This document shows, piece by piece, positions 49,836 through 60,837 of a stretch of 64,000 nucleotides of DNA; within the stretch, counting starts at the first letter, position 1, and each line of letters begins with the position of its first letter. Under the pieces are notes generated by a model. The model made no database searches, had not been told where the DNA came from, and worked only from the letters and a program-made list of their open reading frames with translations. Source of the stretch: Pseudophaeobacter sp965641885 (lineage in GTDB: Bacteria > Pseudomonadota > Alphaproteobacteria > Rhodobacterales > Rhodobacteraceae). The DNA is taken from assembly GCA_965641885.1 (NCBI GenBank), contig OZ282574.1:3100001-3164000 (forward strand), in the 5' to 3' direction. Both the position numbers and the translations under genes were made by a program.

Positions 49836-51926
49836 TTAGACCTCTAGGCCCAGCGCGCGTTTGCGCTCTTCGGCAAAGCCCTGAACAATCCGGTCGGCAA
49901 TAAGCGCCAGGATCGCCATGGCGGCGCCTGCAGAAATCCCAAGCCCGACATCCGCCTGCCCCAGGGCCAGATAGATCGACTGGCCCAGACCGGTGGTGCC
50001 GATCAGGGCTGCGATCACCAGCATGGCAAAGGCATAAAGGATGGTCTGGTTCAGCCCCAGCAGGATGGTTGGCGCCGCGTAGGGCGCGCGCACATCGCGC
50101 ATCATCTGCCAGCCGGTAGCGCCGGATGCGGTTGCCGCCTCGATCATCTCTTCCGGTGTGGCAACCAACCCCTGCCGGGTGTAGCGGATCATTGGCACGA
50201 TGGCATAGGCGATGATCGCCAGAAAGGCCGAGAACTCACCGATCTGGAACACCATCAGCACTGGGATCAGAAAGACAAACAGCGGAATGGTCTGCAGCAT
50301 GTCACAAATGGGGCGCACCACGCGCCAGGCCATTGGTGATACCGCGCTTATCAGCCCAATTCCTCCCCCCAGCACTGCACAGGCAAAGACAGAGGCCCCC
50401 GACAGATAGAGCGACAGCAGTGCGCGCTCCCACAGGCCCGACACCAGAATAGTCGCCAGCAGCACGACGCTCAACAGCGCCAGCCGCCGCCCGCCTGCCA
50501 GCCAGGCCAGCGCACCAGTGCCCACCAGGACAAAGGGCCAGGGCAGCTGCGACACGCCAGTCTCAAGGATCCCGGCCGAGATCAGAATCACCAGACCAAG
50601 GGTCAGCTGGCCCCGCAGCGCCAGAGCCACAGCCGCCAGCGCAGCCGCGGCAAAGAACCAAAAGCTCATGGCCGTGGTCCACTGAAAGCCCCAGGTAAAG
50701 GGCAGGATCGCCTGATCCAACCCGATGCGCAGCGGCAGCAGCACATAGAACATGATGCCGTTTTTGAAACTGGTCAGCAGATCCGCATTGGCACGGGTGA
50801 AATCTGTCAGCCAGCCGTCCAGCGCCACGGCCACCGGGTCCAGCACCTGATAGCTGCCGGCATCCGGTAAAGCGTTCCAAAAGCCAAGGCTCACAGCCGC
50901 CCCAAGGGCGAGGATGCCATAGGCCACCCGCGCATCCCAAAGACGGCGACGATCCTGCGCCAGCGTGCCGCTCATGCGGTCAATCAGGATGGCAAAGATC
51001 ACAATCACCGAGCCCGCCATCATGGCGTTGCCAAACTGCGCTTTGCGCATGGTCAAAAGCACTTCCCAGCCGATGTCATCAAAGCCGCCAATCACCGCGG
51101 CAATGATCACCATCGACAGCGCCGCCATCAGACATTGATTGACGCCAACCATGATCTGCACCTTGGCGGCCGGGAGCTCAACCTGAAACAGCTGCTGCAT
51201 CCGGGTGCCGCCGGACATCACGGCGGCTTCTTTTACTTCGGGCTCAACCCGCTGCAATCCCAGCAAAACATTGCGCGCCATCGGCGGCGCCGCATAGATT
51301 GCCGAGGCAATCAGGCCAACCACAGGACCAAAGCCAAACAGCACCAACAAGGGCGTGAGATAAGCAAAGGTTGGCACGGTCTGCATAACATCCAGCATAG
51401 CCTGCACCGGCGCACGAAACCGTGGGAATTCATTGGCCAAGATGCCGATCATCCCGCCCGCAATCAGCGCCAGCGGCACTGAGACCGCAACCAGCGCCAG
51501 CGTATTCATGCCCTGCGGCCAATAGCCGGACAGCACCACCAGCCCAAGGCCAGTCGCCGCCATAGCGGCCATCTTAACACCCCCAAGGCGCCAGCCCAGC
51601 GCCACCGTGGCCGCAATCAGCAGCGGCCAGGGAATGTTGGACAGGGTGAAATTGGCCGCAGCCATGGGATAGTTCATCAGGGCTGAGAACAGCCGCGCGC
51701 CCGGCTTGGCAAAGGCCAGAAAAGCCTCCATGCCACTGCCGACCCAATCGCTTGCGGGCAGCACCCAGGCCTTTGGATAGGCCGTAAGCCAAGGCAATGC
51801 CGCCTCAAGCAACAGGCAGGCCACCCCCACCAGAACCGTGATCAGCGCGGCCAGCGTGCCTTTGCCCGGCCTGTTTTTGCCCAGCCTGTTTGTGCCAGGT
51901 CCGTTTGCGGCCACGGGGCTATTCAT
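49836..51926 (-). CDS. Glycine betaine/proline ABC transporter permease, two permease domains fused
   Basis: A 696-residue membrane protein made of two ProW-type MetI domains. First half: RAPVQAMLDVMQTVPTFAYLTPLLVLFGFGPVVGLIASAIYAAPPMARNVLLGLQRVEPEVKEAAVMSGGT. Second half: VVRPICDMLQTIPLFVFLIPVLMVFQIGEFSAFLAIIAYAIVPMIRYTRQGLVATPEEMIEAATASGAT. Each contains an EAA-type loop for the ATPase. Because both halves are in one chain, a single copy may do the job of a permease dimer. Its start overlaps the end of the ATPase gene by 8 bases. Confidence 0.9.
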   Translation of the reverse strand: MNSPVAANGPGTNRLGKNRPGKGTLAALITVLVGVACLLLEAALPWLTAYPKAWVLPASDWVGSGMEAFLAFAKPGARLFSALMNYPMAAANFTLSNIPWPLLIAATVALGWRLGGVKMAAMAATGLGLVVLSGYWPQGMNTLALVAVSVPLALIAGGMIGILANEFPRFRAPVQAMLDVMQTVPTFAYLTPLLVLFGFGPVVGLIASAIYAAPPMARNVLLGLQRVEPEVKEAAVMSGGTRMQQLFQVELPAAKVQIMVGVNQCLMAALSMVIIAAVIGGFDDIGWEVLLTMRKAQFGNAMMAGSVIVIFAILIDRMSGTLAQDRRRLWDARVAYGILALGAAVSLGFWNALPDAGSYQVLDPVAVALDGWLTDFTRANADLLTSFKNGIMFYVLLPLRIGLDQAILPFTWGFQWTTAMSFWFFAAAALAAVALALRGQLTLGLVILISAGILETGVSQLPWPFVLVGTGALAWLAGGRRLALLSVVLLATILVSGLWERALLSLYLSGASVFACAVLGGGIGLISAVSPMAWRVVRPICDMLQTIPLFVFLIPVLMVFQIGEFSAFLAIIAYAIVPMIRYTRQGLVATPEEMIEAATASGATGWQMMRDVRAPYAAPTILLGLNQTILYAFAMLVIAALIGTTGLGQSIYLALGQADVGLGISAGAAMAILALIADRIVQGFAEERKRALGLEV

Positions 51927-52977
51927 GATCGGCTTCCACCTGCAGGGCAGCAGCCAGATCGGCCGGATTGATGACGCCTACCAAGGTGCCGTCACGGTCG
52001 CGCACCGGCACAGGTTCATACAGATCCATGCAGCGCGCCAGCGCCGCGTCCAGCGTCATCTCACGGCGCAATCCGGGATCATCCGCGCCATAGGCATGGT
52101 TTTCCGGGCTCAGCATCACCGAGGCCACATTGGCGTGGCGCCCTTTGGCGACATCCTTTGAGAACTCGCGCACATAGTCATCTACCGGATTGAGCACGAT
52201 ATCGGCGGGGGTGCCGATCTGCACAATCTTGCCGTCGCGCATGATGGCAATGCGGTCCGCCAGTTTCAGCGCCTCGTTGATGTCATGGGTGATAAAGACA
52301 ATGGTGGTTTTCAGCTTGTTCTGAATATCAAGGAATTCATCCTGCAACTGGCGGCGGATCAGAGGATCCAGCGCCGAGAAGGGCTCATCCAGAAACCACA
52401 CGGAACAGTCGGTCACAAGCGAGCGCGCAATGCCGACGCGCTGACGCTGACCACCGGACAGCTCACGCGGGTAGTGATCTTCACGGCCCGCCAGCCCAAC
52501 CAGCTCGATGACCTCCTGCGCCTTGGCGCGACGCGCCTTGCGCTTGATCCCCTGCACCCGCAGCGGATAGGCCACATTGTCGGCCACCGTCATATGCGGA
52601 AACAGGCCAAAATGCTGAAACACCATGCCCAGCGTTTTGCGGCGCAGCTCAATCAGGCGCGCCTTGCTGGCCGAGACAATGTCCTCGCCCTCGATGCGGA
52701 TTTCGCCATTAGTGGCATGCAGCAAATGCGAGATACAACGGATGAGAGTGGACTTCCCGGATCCGGAAAGCCCCATGATGACAAAGAGTTCGCCCTCTTT
52801 CACCTCAAAATTGGCGTCCTGCACTGCAGGCACAAAGCCCTGAGCGCGCAGCGCCTCAGACACATCGTCCGCGTTCTGGTGCTGCGACAGCGCCTCTTTC
52901 AGGGCACTGTCTGCGTTGGGGCCAAAAACCTGCCAGACATTCTGGCAGGAAATTGCAGGCGTATCAGACGCACTCAT
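51919..52977 (-). CDS. Glycine betaine/proline ABC transporter ATP-binding protein (ProV-like)
   Basis: A 352-residue ATPase: Walker A (MGLSGSGKSTLIRCISHL), Q-loop (GMVFQHFGLFPHMTVADN), signature LSGGQRQRVGIARSL, Walker B (VWFLDEPFSALDPLIRR) and H-loop (ITHDINEALKLADRIAIM). A C-terminal CBS-like segment (LYEPVPVRDRDGTLVGVINPADLAAALQ) may sense ionic strength, as in OpuA/ProV. ATG at 52977 is 11 bases after the binding-protein stop; no strong ribosome site is visible, suggesting coupled translation. Confidence 0.92.
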   Translation of the reverse strand: MSASDTPAISCQNVWQVFGPNADSALKEALSQHQNADDVSEALRAQGFVPAVQDANFEVKEGELFVIMGLSGSGKSTLIRCISHLLHATNGEIRIEGEDIVSASKARLIELRRKTLGMVFQHFGLFPHMTVADNVAYPLRVQGIKRKARRAKAQEVIELVGLAGREDHYPRELSGGQRQRVGIARSLVTDCSVWFLDEPFSALDPLIRRQLQDEFLDIQNKLKTTIVFITHDINEALKLADRIAIMRDGKIVQIGTPADIVLNPVDDYVREFSKDVAKGRHANVASVMLSPENHAYGADDPGLRREMTLDAALARCMDLYEPVPVRDRDGTLVGVINPADLAAALQVEADHE

Positions 52978-52988
52978 GGGTGCATCGC

Positions 52989-53948
52989 TCACTTGGTCGC
53001 GGCGTCGACAACCGGGCGCCAAGCGTTTTCATTGGCGGCCATCCAGGCGGCAACAACCTCTTCGACCTTGCCGCCATCTACATCAACCGCGCCCATCATT
53101 GGCTGCTGATCTTCGACCGCCAAGGTGTAGTTGGACAGGATTTCAAAGGCAGCGGGCCAGGTTTCTGCAGTGCCGGACCAGGCGGCTTTGAAAATCCGCG
53201 AGGGTGCGAAATCACAGTCGTTCACAGCGTTTGGATTCGGACCCCAGGCAGGATCATTAAAGCAGGCCTCTTCGCCAGCCGGCAGATCGACAAATTTCAC
53301 GTCATATGCAGACATCGCCCAGTGTGGCTGCCAAAAGGTGATCAGCAGCGGCGTTTTGCGCTCGGTCGAGGCGCGCAGCTCAGCGATCAAAGCGCCTTCA
53401 GAGCCCGCAGGCACGGCTTTGAACGGCAGCTCAAGACCGGTCATGCGGTCGGCACCGGGCGTGCCCCAATCGGCAGGGTAGTCAACCAGACGTCCCGCAG
53501 GCAGGGTCTCGGCCGAGGCAAACAGCGGCGCGCAATCCTTCAGCGCTTCCCAGGCGGGCAGACCGGGGCAGAGCTCGGCCACGTGTGCGGGATATGCGAT
53601 GCCTTCCTTGGCGTTGAGTTCCAGATCACCCAGTTCAACAATCGTGCCCTCGGCCACCTTGTTGGCGTATTGATCAGACACGTTCGAGGACCAGATTTCC
53701 ATCGTGGCGTGGATCTCGCCATCGGCGATCGCCTGGAACTGGTTCATCATGCCAGCGGTGACATATTCGACATTATAGCCCGCGGCTTTGAGCATCTCAC
53801 CGGCGATATGGGTAGAGACGTGCTGGCCGGTCCATTCGTTGATCGCCAGCTTGATTGGTTTGTCCACAGCGCCCATCTCGGCCGCCTGGCCCATGCCGGC
53901 AACCAGTGAGGCGGCGCCAAGAACGCATGCAAATGTTGAAGTCTTCAT
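52989..53948 (-). CDS. Glycine betaine/proline ABC transporter substrate-binding protein (ProX-like)
   Basis: A 319-residue periplasmic protein of the OpuAC family. It has a signal peptide (MKTSTFACVLGAASLVAGMGQAAE) and typical features (IKLAINEWTGQHVSTHIAGEMLKAAGYNVEYV, ATMEIWSSNVSDQY, PLLITFWQPHWAMSAYDVKFVDLP). The aromatic residues in EIW and FWQPHW probably form the cation-pi cage for the ligand. ATG at 53948 follows AGGGAAAT. It is the first gene of a three-gene operon for compatible-solute uptake. Confidence 0.92.
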   Translation of the reverse strand: MKTSTFACVLGAASLVAGMGQAAEMGAVDKPIKLAINEWTGQHVSTHIAGEMLKAAGYNVEYVTAGMMNQFQAIADGEIHATMEIWSSNVSDQYANKVAEGTIVELGDLELNAKEGIAYPAHVAELCPGLPAWEALKDCAPLFASAETLPAGRLVDYPADWGTPGADRMTGLELPFKAVPAGSEGALIAELRASTERKTPLLITFWQPHWAMSAYDVKFVDLPAGEEACFNDPAWGPNPNAVNDCDFAPSRIFKAAWSGTAETWPAAFEILSNYTLAVEDQQPMMGAVDVDGGKVEEVVAAWMAANENAWRPVVDAATK

Positions 53949-54316
53949 TGGTGATTTCCCTGTTTTATTTCCCCGCACTCCCAAGATCGGCGCGGCGGAG
54001 TATAGTGGAACCCTGTGGTTCAAAAATCTCAAAGACGCGCGCGAGGGTCGCGTCTCGATTTTAATCATGGCAATCTGTATATTCCCAAGTGTGACCGGGT
54101 ATGCCACAACAAATTGAACGTTTTGCGACCCTTTGTCGATGATTCACGGCAAAGGCAAGGGAATTTCTTGTTTCCCCATTCAAATTACTAAAGCGCAAAG
54201 CAACTATCTGCGACACTGGCTACGAAAACAGGCTGTGAAAGCAGGCGTCGAATCCCCGCCCCGCTTCAGCTGCGCGCCACATCACTCGCGTCGGTTTTAC
54301 TCCACGACAGCGCTGA
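53949..54316. other. Intergenic DNA between bioA and the betaine operon
   Basis: About 370 bases with the promoter region of the betaine importer and the downstream end of the biotin operon. No gene, RNA or clear terminator was recognised. Confidence 0.35.
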
Positions 54317-55615
54317 TTACAGCTCGCGCGTCAGACGCAACATGGCCGAGGTTATTTCGCTCAGCTGGTCCGCAGAGGTGACAAAGGGCGGCATGGCGTA
54401 GATATTTTTGCCAAAGGGCCGCAGAAACACCCCCATTTCAGGGGCGCGGGCATGGGCTGCGTCGGCGCAAACCCGGTGCTTCATCTCAATTACGCCGATC
54501 CCGCCCAGCACCCGCACATCGGCCACATTAGGCAAGGCGCGCGCCGGGGCCAGCTCATCCCGCATCTGGGCGGCAAGCGCTGCCACCCTGCCGTGCCAGT
54601 CCTGCCCGGTCAGCAGATCCAGCGCAGCGCCTGCGGCGGCGCAGGCGAGCGGGTTGGCCATATAGGTGGGGCCATGCATGAAAATGCCGGGCGTGCCGTT
54701 GCCAATCCCCAGCGCCACGCGCTCGTTCGCCATGGTGCAGGCAAACGAGATATGCCCCCCCGTCAGCCCCTTTCCCAAACAGATGATATCAGGCTCAACG
54801 GCGCAAAACCCGGTGGCAAACATCTCTCCTGTGCGGCCAAACCCGGTGGCGATCTCGTCAAAGATCAGCAGGATGCCCAGCGCGTCACACAGGGCGCGCG
54901 CCTGGTTCAGGTACTCAGGATGATAAAAATACATCCCCCCCGTGCCCTGCACCACCGGCTCCAGAATAAAGCCCGCGATCTTTGAGGCCTGCGCCTCCAG
55001 CAGGGCCTGCAGCGCGCCGATGCCATTGAGCGCCGGGTCGTCAATCCAGTCCTCGCCCATCCGGATTGGTGGCCGGGGGACAAAATGCTGCACAGACAGC
55101 GCGCCCTGAAACAGATGATGCATGCCGGTGTCCGGGTCACAGACGCTCATCGCCTTCCAGGTGTCGCCATGATAGCCCGAGCGCAGGGTGGCAAACTGGC
55201 AGCGCCCCTCATGCCCCATGGCATGCTGGTATTGCACCGCCATCTTCATCGCCACCTCAACCGCGACCGAGCCACTGTCGCAGTAGAAAATCCGCGTGAG
55301 GCTTTCGGGGGTGATCGCAAGCAGTTTGCGCCCCAGATCAATGGCCGGATCATGGGTCAGACCGCCAAACATCACATGCGGCATCCGGTCGAGCTGGTCG
55401 TGGATGGCCTGCGTGATCACCGGGTTTTTATGCCCATGCATCATGCACCACCACGAGGACATGGCATCAATCAGCCGGGTGCCATCCTCAAGGGTGATAT
55501 GCACGCCTGCGCTCTCCTTTACCAGAAAGGTCGGGCCCGGTTTGGCGACATTGGTATAGGGGTGCCACAGATGGCGCTGGTCAAATTGCAGCGGGCTGAG
55601 GTCGGATGCATTCAT
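54317..55615 (-). CDS. bioA: Adenosylmethionine-8-amino-7-oxononanoate aminotransferase (BioA)
   Basis: A 432-residue class III aminotransferase that converts KAPA to DAPA using S-adenosylmethionine and PLP. It shows HLWHPYTNVAKPGP, SWWCMMHGHKNPVI, LIFDEIATGFGRTGEMFA and the PLP-lysine region ICLGKGLTGGHISFA. Its ATG overlaps the bioD stop by 4 bases. It is the last gene of the bioB-bioF-bioD-bioA operon. Confidence 0.95.
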   Translation of the reverse strand: MNASDLSPLQFDQRHLWHPYTNVAKPGPTFLVKESAGVHITLEDGTRLIDAMSSWWCMMHGHKNPVITQAIHDQLDRMPHVMFGGLTHDPAIDLGRKLLAITPESLTRIFYCDSGSVAVEVAMKMAVQYQHAMGHEGRCQFATLRSGYHGDTWKAMSVCDPDTGMHHLFQGALSVQHFVPRPPIRMGEDWIDDPALNGIGALQALLEAQASKIAGFILEPVVQGTGGMYFYHPEYLNQARALCDALGILLIFDEIATGFGRTGEMFATGFCAVEPDIICLGKGLTGGHISFACTMANERVALGIGNGTPGIFMHGPTYMANPLACAAAGAALDLLTGQDWHGRVAALAAQMRDELAPARALPNVADVRVLGGIGVIEMKHRVCADAAHARAPEMGVFLRPFGKNIYAMPPFVTSADQLSEITSAMLRLTREL

Positions 55616-56241
55616 GGGGTCATGGCCTGTTTGATCGCGTCAAGGTCGATATGGTTTTTCCAGACCGTCGCCAGGGACAGGCGGTCCAGATCAGCAACCA
55701 TCGGCAAGCGGCCCAGATGGCGCACCTGTCCAAACTGGCAGATGGTCTCTTCCACCTCTGGCGCGGGCGCGCCAATAAAGGCCACGCCCACGACTGAACA
55801 GCCCGCGTTCTCCAGCGCCTTGAGCGACAGCAAGGTGTGATTGATGGTGCCAAGCTGGGTGCGCGCGCACAGGATGACCGGCGCCTGCCAGCGGGCAAAA
55901 AGATCCAAATACAAACAGTCCCGATTGAGCGGCACCATCAGCCCGCCTGCCCCCTCGACCACCAGCGGGCCCGCATGATCCGGCAGCGACAGGATCGCCG
56001 GATCAATCTCTCTGCCTTCAGCCTCGGCGGCCAGATGCGGCGAGGCCGCAAGCTGCAGCCGATAGCCCTCGGGCAGGACTGGCTGGCCAGACAAACGCGC
56101 CACGACCTGACTGTCGGTCTCCTCCTGCAATCCCGCTTGCACTGGCTTCCAATAACTGGCTCCCAGCGCCTGCACCAATCCGGCTGAAAACACCGTTTTG
56201 CCAATGCCGGTATCGGTGCCTGTCACCACAATTGCGCTCAT
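55612..56241 (-). CDS. bioD: Dethiobiotin synthetase (BioD)
   Basis: A 209-residue ATP-dependent carboxylase that closes the ureido ring of dethiobiotin. The P-loop VTGTDTGIGKTVFSAGL, the YWKPVQAG motif and PLVVEGAGGLMVPLN are typical. It overlaps both neighbours by 4 bases. Confidence 0.95.
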   Translation of the reverse strand: MSAIVVTGTDTGIGKTVFSAGLVQALGASYWKPVQAGLQEETDSQVVARLSGQPVLPEGYRLQLAASPHLAAEAEGREIDPAILSLPDHAGPLVVEGAGGLMVPLNRDCLYLDLFARWQAPVILCARTQLGTINHTLLSLKALENAGCSVVGVAFIGAPAPEVEETICQFGQVRHLGRLPMVADLDRLSLATVWKNHIDLDAIKQAMTP

Positions 56242-57479
56242 GCCTGGCGTTCCAGCACCCGGCTCTCCACTGCCGAGGCCCCGACTGCGGCAGGTTGCGC
56301 TACGGCAGGCTCTGGCTTAGCGCCCTCCCGTTCAACCTGCGCCAACTCAGAAGCAAGCCGTTCAAACAGTTGCGTAATCACCGATTTGTTGAGCGTTCCA
56401 GTGATGGAAATCCGCAATCTGGCCGTGCCCTGTAGCACCGTCGGCGGCCGAATTCCCCGGATGTCGAACCCCTGCCGCTGCAATCGGTCCGCCACCGCCA
56501 TGCACAGCCCCTCTTTGACCAGCACCACGGGCAGGATCTGGCTTTCAAAACCGCTGAGCCCACACAGACGCGCGGCCTCGGCCTGGGCATGTTCGATATT
56601 TTGCCAGGCACGCTGACGCCGCGCCGGGTTTGTCGCCAGATCCCTGAGCCCCGCGCGTACCAGCGCCGCATTCAGCGGCGACGGCGCAGTGGCAAAAATG
56701 AACCCACGAGCCCGGTTGATCAGGGTTTCAATCAGCACCCGTGCGCCGCAGATCAGGGCGCCAGACGCGCCCAGTGCCTTGCCACAGGTGTGCAGGGTCA
56801 AAACCTTGGGACGATGCGCAATGCCATGCGCCAGACCGCGCCCCTGATCCCCAAACAGGCCGGTTGCATGGGCTTCATCCACAACCAGAACCGCATCCTC
56901 TTGCACAGCCAGAGCGCACATAGCCGTCAGCGGCGCCAATGTGCCCTCCATGGAATAGACCGCCTCGATGGCGATCCAGATCTGGCCGGAGCCGCCCGCA
57001 GCCCGCCACTGTGCGATCTCATCCGCGGCCGCCTTGGGATCATTATGGGCAAATTTGCGCGTCTCAGCCCGGCCCAGTCGCATGCCATCATGGGTGCTGG
57101 CGTGGATCAGCGCGTCATAGAGCACCAGATCCTCCCGTTGTGGCAGCGCGGAAAAGATCGCCTGGTTGGCGTTGAACCCGCCGCCCATAAACAGCGCCGC
57201 CTCGGTGCCAAAAAACGCCGCCGCCTCCTGCTCTAGCGCGATGTGTTCCGCGTCATTGCCCCGCAACAGCCGCGAGCCCCCCGCCCCGACGGCAACGCCA
57301 CGCCCCAGGGCCTCAATCGCGGCATCTTTCAGCACGTCACTCACGGACAGGCCGAGATAGTCATTAGAGGAAAAATCATGCCCGGCCCGGGGTATCAGGC
57401 GGCGAAACCGGTCCACCTGCCGCAGGTCTTCCAGTGCTGCCTGTTGTCGGGAAAACTCCTGCGTCATGGCTGGCGTCAT
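56238..57479 (-). CDS. bioF: 8-amino-7-oxononanoate synthase (BioF)
   Basis: A 413-residue PLP enzyme of the alpha-oxoamine synthase family that condenses pimeloyl thioester with alanine. Visible motifs are FSSNDYLGLS, GAGGSRLLRGND, VLVVDEAHATGLFGDQGRG and the PLP-lysine LHTCGKALGASGA. The C-terminal ~30 residues (EREGAKPEPAVAQPAAVGASAVESRV) are an Ala/Pro-rich tail beyond the usual fold. The first ATG (57479) overlaps the bioB stop; a second ATG four codons later is also possible. Confidence 0.94.
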   Translation of the reverse strand: MTPAMTQEFSRQQAALEDLRQVDRFRRLIPRAGHDFSSNDYLGLSVSDVLKDAAIEALGRGVAVGAGGSRLLRGNDAEHIALEQEAAAFFGTEAALFMGGGFNANQAIFSALPQREDLVLYDALIHASTHDGMRLGRAETRKFAHNDPKAAADEIAQWRAAGGSGQIWIAIEAVYSMEGTLAPLTAMCALAVQEDAVLVVDEAHATGLFGDQGRGLAHGIAHRPKVLTLHTCGKALGASGALICGARVLIETLINRARGFIFATAPSPLNAALVRAGLRDLATNPARRQRAWQNIEHAQAEAARLCGLSGFESQILPVVLVKEGLCMAVADRLQRQGFDIRGIRPPTVLQGTARLRISITGTLNKSVITQLFERLASELAQVEREGAKPEPAVAQPAAVGASAVESRVLERQA

Positions 57480-58456
57480 GGGTGGCTTCCGTCGCAGCCA
57501 ACACCCATCGCGGTGATGCCAAGCCGGTTGAAAAGCGCCTGATCCTTGTCCTCTTCCGGGTTTTCAGCTGTGAGAAGCGTGTCGCCCACAAAGATCGAAT
57601 TGGCCCCGGCAAAAAAGCACATCGCCTGCAGCTCATCGCTCATATCAGAGCGCCCCGCCGAGAGGCGCACATGGCTCTTTGGCATCAGGATCCGCGCCAG
57701 CGCGATGGTGCGGACAAATTCGATCGGGTCCAGCTTGGGCACATCCGCCAGTGGCGTGTCCGCCATTGGGATCAGCATGTTTACCGGCACCGAATCCGGG
57801 TGCTCCGCCAGGGTGGCCAGCGCCAGCAGCATATCTATGCGGTCCATCTGCTGCTCGCCCATGCCGACGATGCCGCCGGCGCAGACCTTCATGCCCGCAT
57901 CGCGCACCCGGTTCAGGGTGTCGATGCGATCGGCAAAGGTCCGGGTGGTGATGATCTCAGAGTAGTAGCGCTCGGAGGTGTCGATATTGTGGTTGTAGTA
58001 GTCCAGCCCGGCATCGCGCAGGCGAAACACCTGCGTGTCGTCCAGCATGCCCAGCGTCATGCAGGTCTCCATGCCCAGCTCTTTGACCCCGTGGATCATC
58101 GCCTCAAGCGCTGCCATGTCGCGATCCTTTGGCGAGCGCCAGGCCGCCCCCATGCAATAGCGCGTGGCACCGCCCGCCTTGGCCTTGCGCGCCTCCGCCA
58201 GCACCCGCTCCACCTCAATCAGCTTACTCGCTGAGAGCTTGGCCCCGTTGCGGGCAGACTGTGAACAATAGGCGCAGTCCTCGGCGCAACCGCCGGTCTT
58301 GATGCTGAGGAGTTTGGATTTTTGCACCTGATTGGGATCGTAGTGCAGCCGGTGCACCGACTGCGCCTCAAACAGCAAATCCATAAAAGGCTGGTTGTAA
58401 ATTGCTTCGGCTTCGGCGCGGGTCCAGTTGGTTCGAATGGGGGCGGCGTCCAGCAT
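57476..58456 (-). CDS. bioB: Biotin synthase (BioB)
   Basis: A 326-residue radical SAM enzyme that inserts sulfur into dethiobiotin. The CX3CX2C cluster motif is in TGGCAEDCAYCSQSARNG; other motifs are YNHNIDTSERYYSEIITTRTFADRI, CAGGIVGMGE and KSHVRLSAGRSDMS, including the residues that bind the second [2Fe-2S] cluster. It is the first gene of the operon, with a BioR-type operator about 75 bases upstream of its start. Confidence 0.96.
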   Translation of the reverse strand: MLDAAPIRTNWTRAEAEAIYNQPFMDLLFEAQSVHRLHYDPNQVQKSKLLSIKTGGCAEDCAYCSQSARNGAKLSASKLIEVERVLAEARKAKAGGATRYCMGAAWRSPKDRDMAALEAMIHGVKELGMETCMTLGMLDDTQVFRLRDAGLDYYNHNIDTSERYYSEIITTRTFADRIDTLNRVRDAGMKVCAGGIVGMGEQQMDRIDMLLALATLAEHPDSVPVNMLIPMADTPLADVPKLDPIEFVRTIALARILMPKSHVRLSAGRSDMSDELQAMCFFAGANSIFVGDTLLTAENPEEDKDQALFNRLGITAMGVGCDGSHP

Positions 58457-58470
58457 AGAGTCTCCTGAGG

Positions 58471-58504
58471 GTGGCAGTGTTGTTTGAGCGTGGCAGTGTT
58501 GTTT
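58471..58504. repeat. Two 15-base direct repeats in the bioB leader
   Basis: GTGGCAGTGTTGTTT occurs at 58471-58485 and again at 58490-58504, a 19-base period, just upstream of bioB. On the transcribed strand they lie between the putative BioR operator and the start codon. They may be a simple duplication or part of a second regulatory site. Confidence 0.55.
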
Positions 58505-58531
58505 TCATGGGTCAGGTGACCCTTTGTATTT

Positions 58532-58541
58532 TTATAGATAA
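58532..58541. promoter_or_regulatory. BioR-type operator upstream of bioB
   Basis: TTATAGATAA matches the published alphaproteobacterial BioR (GntR-family repressor) consensus TTATMKATAA exactly. It is placed in the promoter region of the bioBFDA operon, as expected for biotin-responsive repression. The bioR gene is not in the window. Confidence 0.75.
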
Positions 58542-58683
58542 AAATAGAGCCGCCTCCAACCTCAATTGCAGTGATGCGACAACTTTCGCCAAAATTTGGT
58601 TTACAATACTGTTTTTAAACAAAAATAAATATCTATGATAATTCTGATTGACGCCAACCCACTCCCTCCCCTAGGTCTAAAGC

Positions 58684-58795
58684 CACGCAGGGGAGTCCCA
58701 CCAAGGGGACTGAGAGGCTGACGGGGTGGCGCGATCCACCCGGCGACGCGACCCTTTGAACCTGACCCAGTTGACACTGGCGTAGGAAGCTAGGA
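58684..58795 (+). promoter_or_regulatory. TPP riboswitch (THI element)
   Basis: Conserved THI-element blocks appear in order: GGGGAGTCC, GGGACTGAGAGG, CGACCCTTTGAACCTGA, CAGTTGACACTGGCGTAGGAAG. The element lies upstream of thiC, where thiamine pyrophosphate binding lowers expression. A downstream hairpin (GGGAGGG 58842-58848 with CCCTCCC 58855-58861) is a candidate expression platform but is not followed by a T-run, so translational control or an early hairpin are both possible. Confidence 0.95.
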
Positions 58796-58923
58796 CGCAT
58801 CGTTCGAGGGCTCTGTACCCCCTTGCCGATCCGTTTGAACCGGGAGGGCCGTGCCCCTCCCCGTGCCTCCCACCCAAGCCTCATCTGGTGACTTTTTTGA
58901 GTATTGGCTCGAGGAGCACCGCA

Positions 58924-60833
<1,910 letters not shown>

Positions 60834-60837
<4 letters not shown>

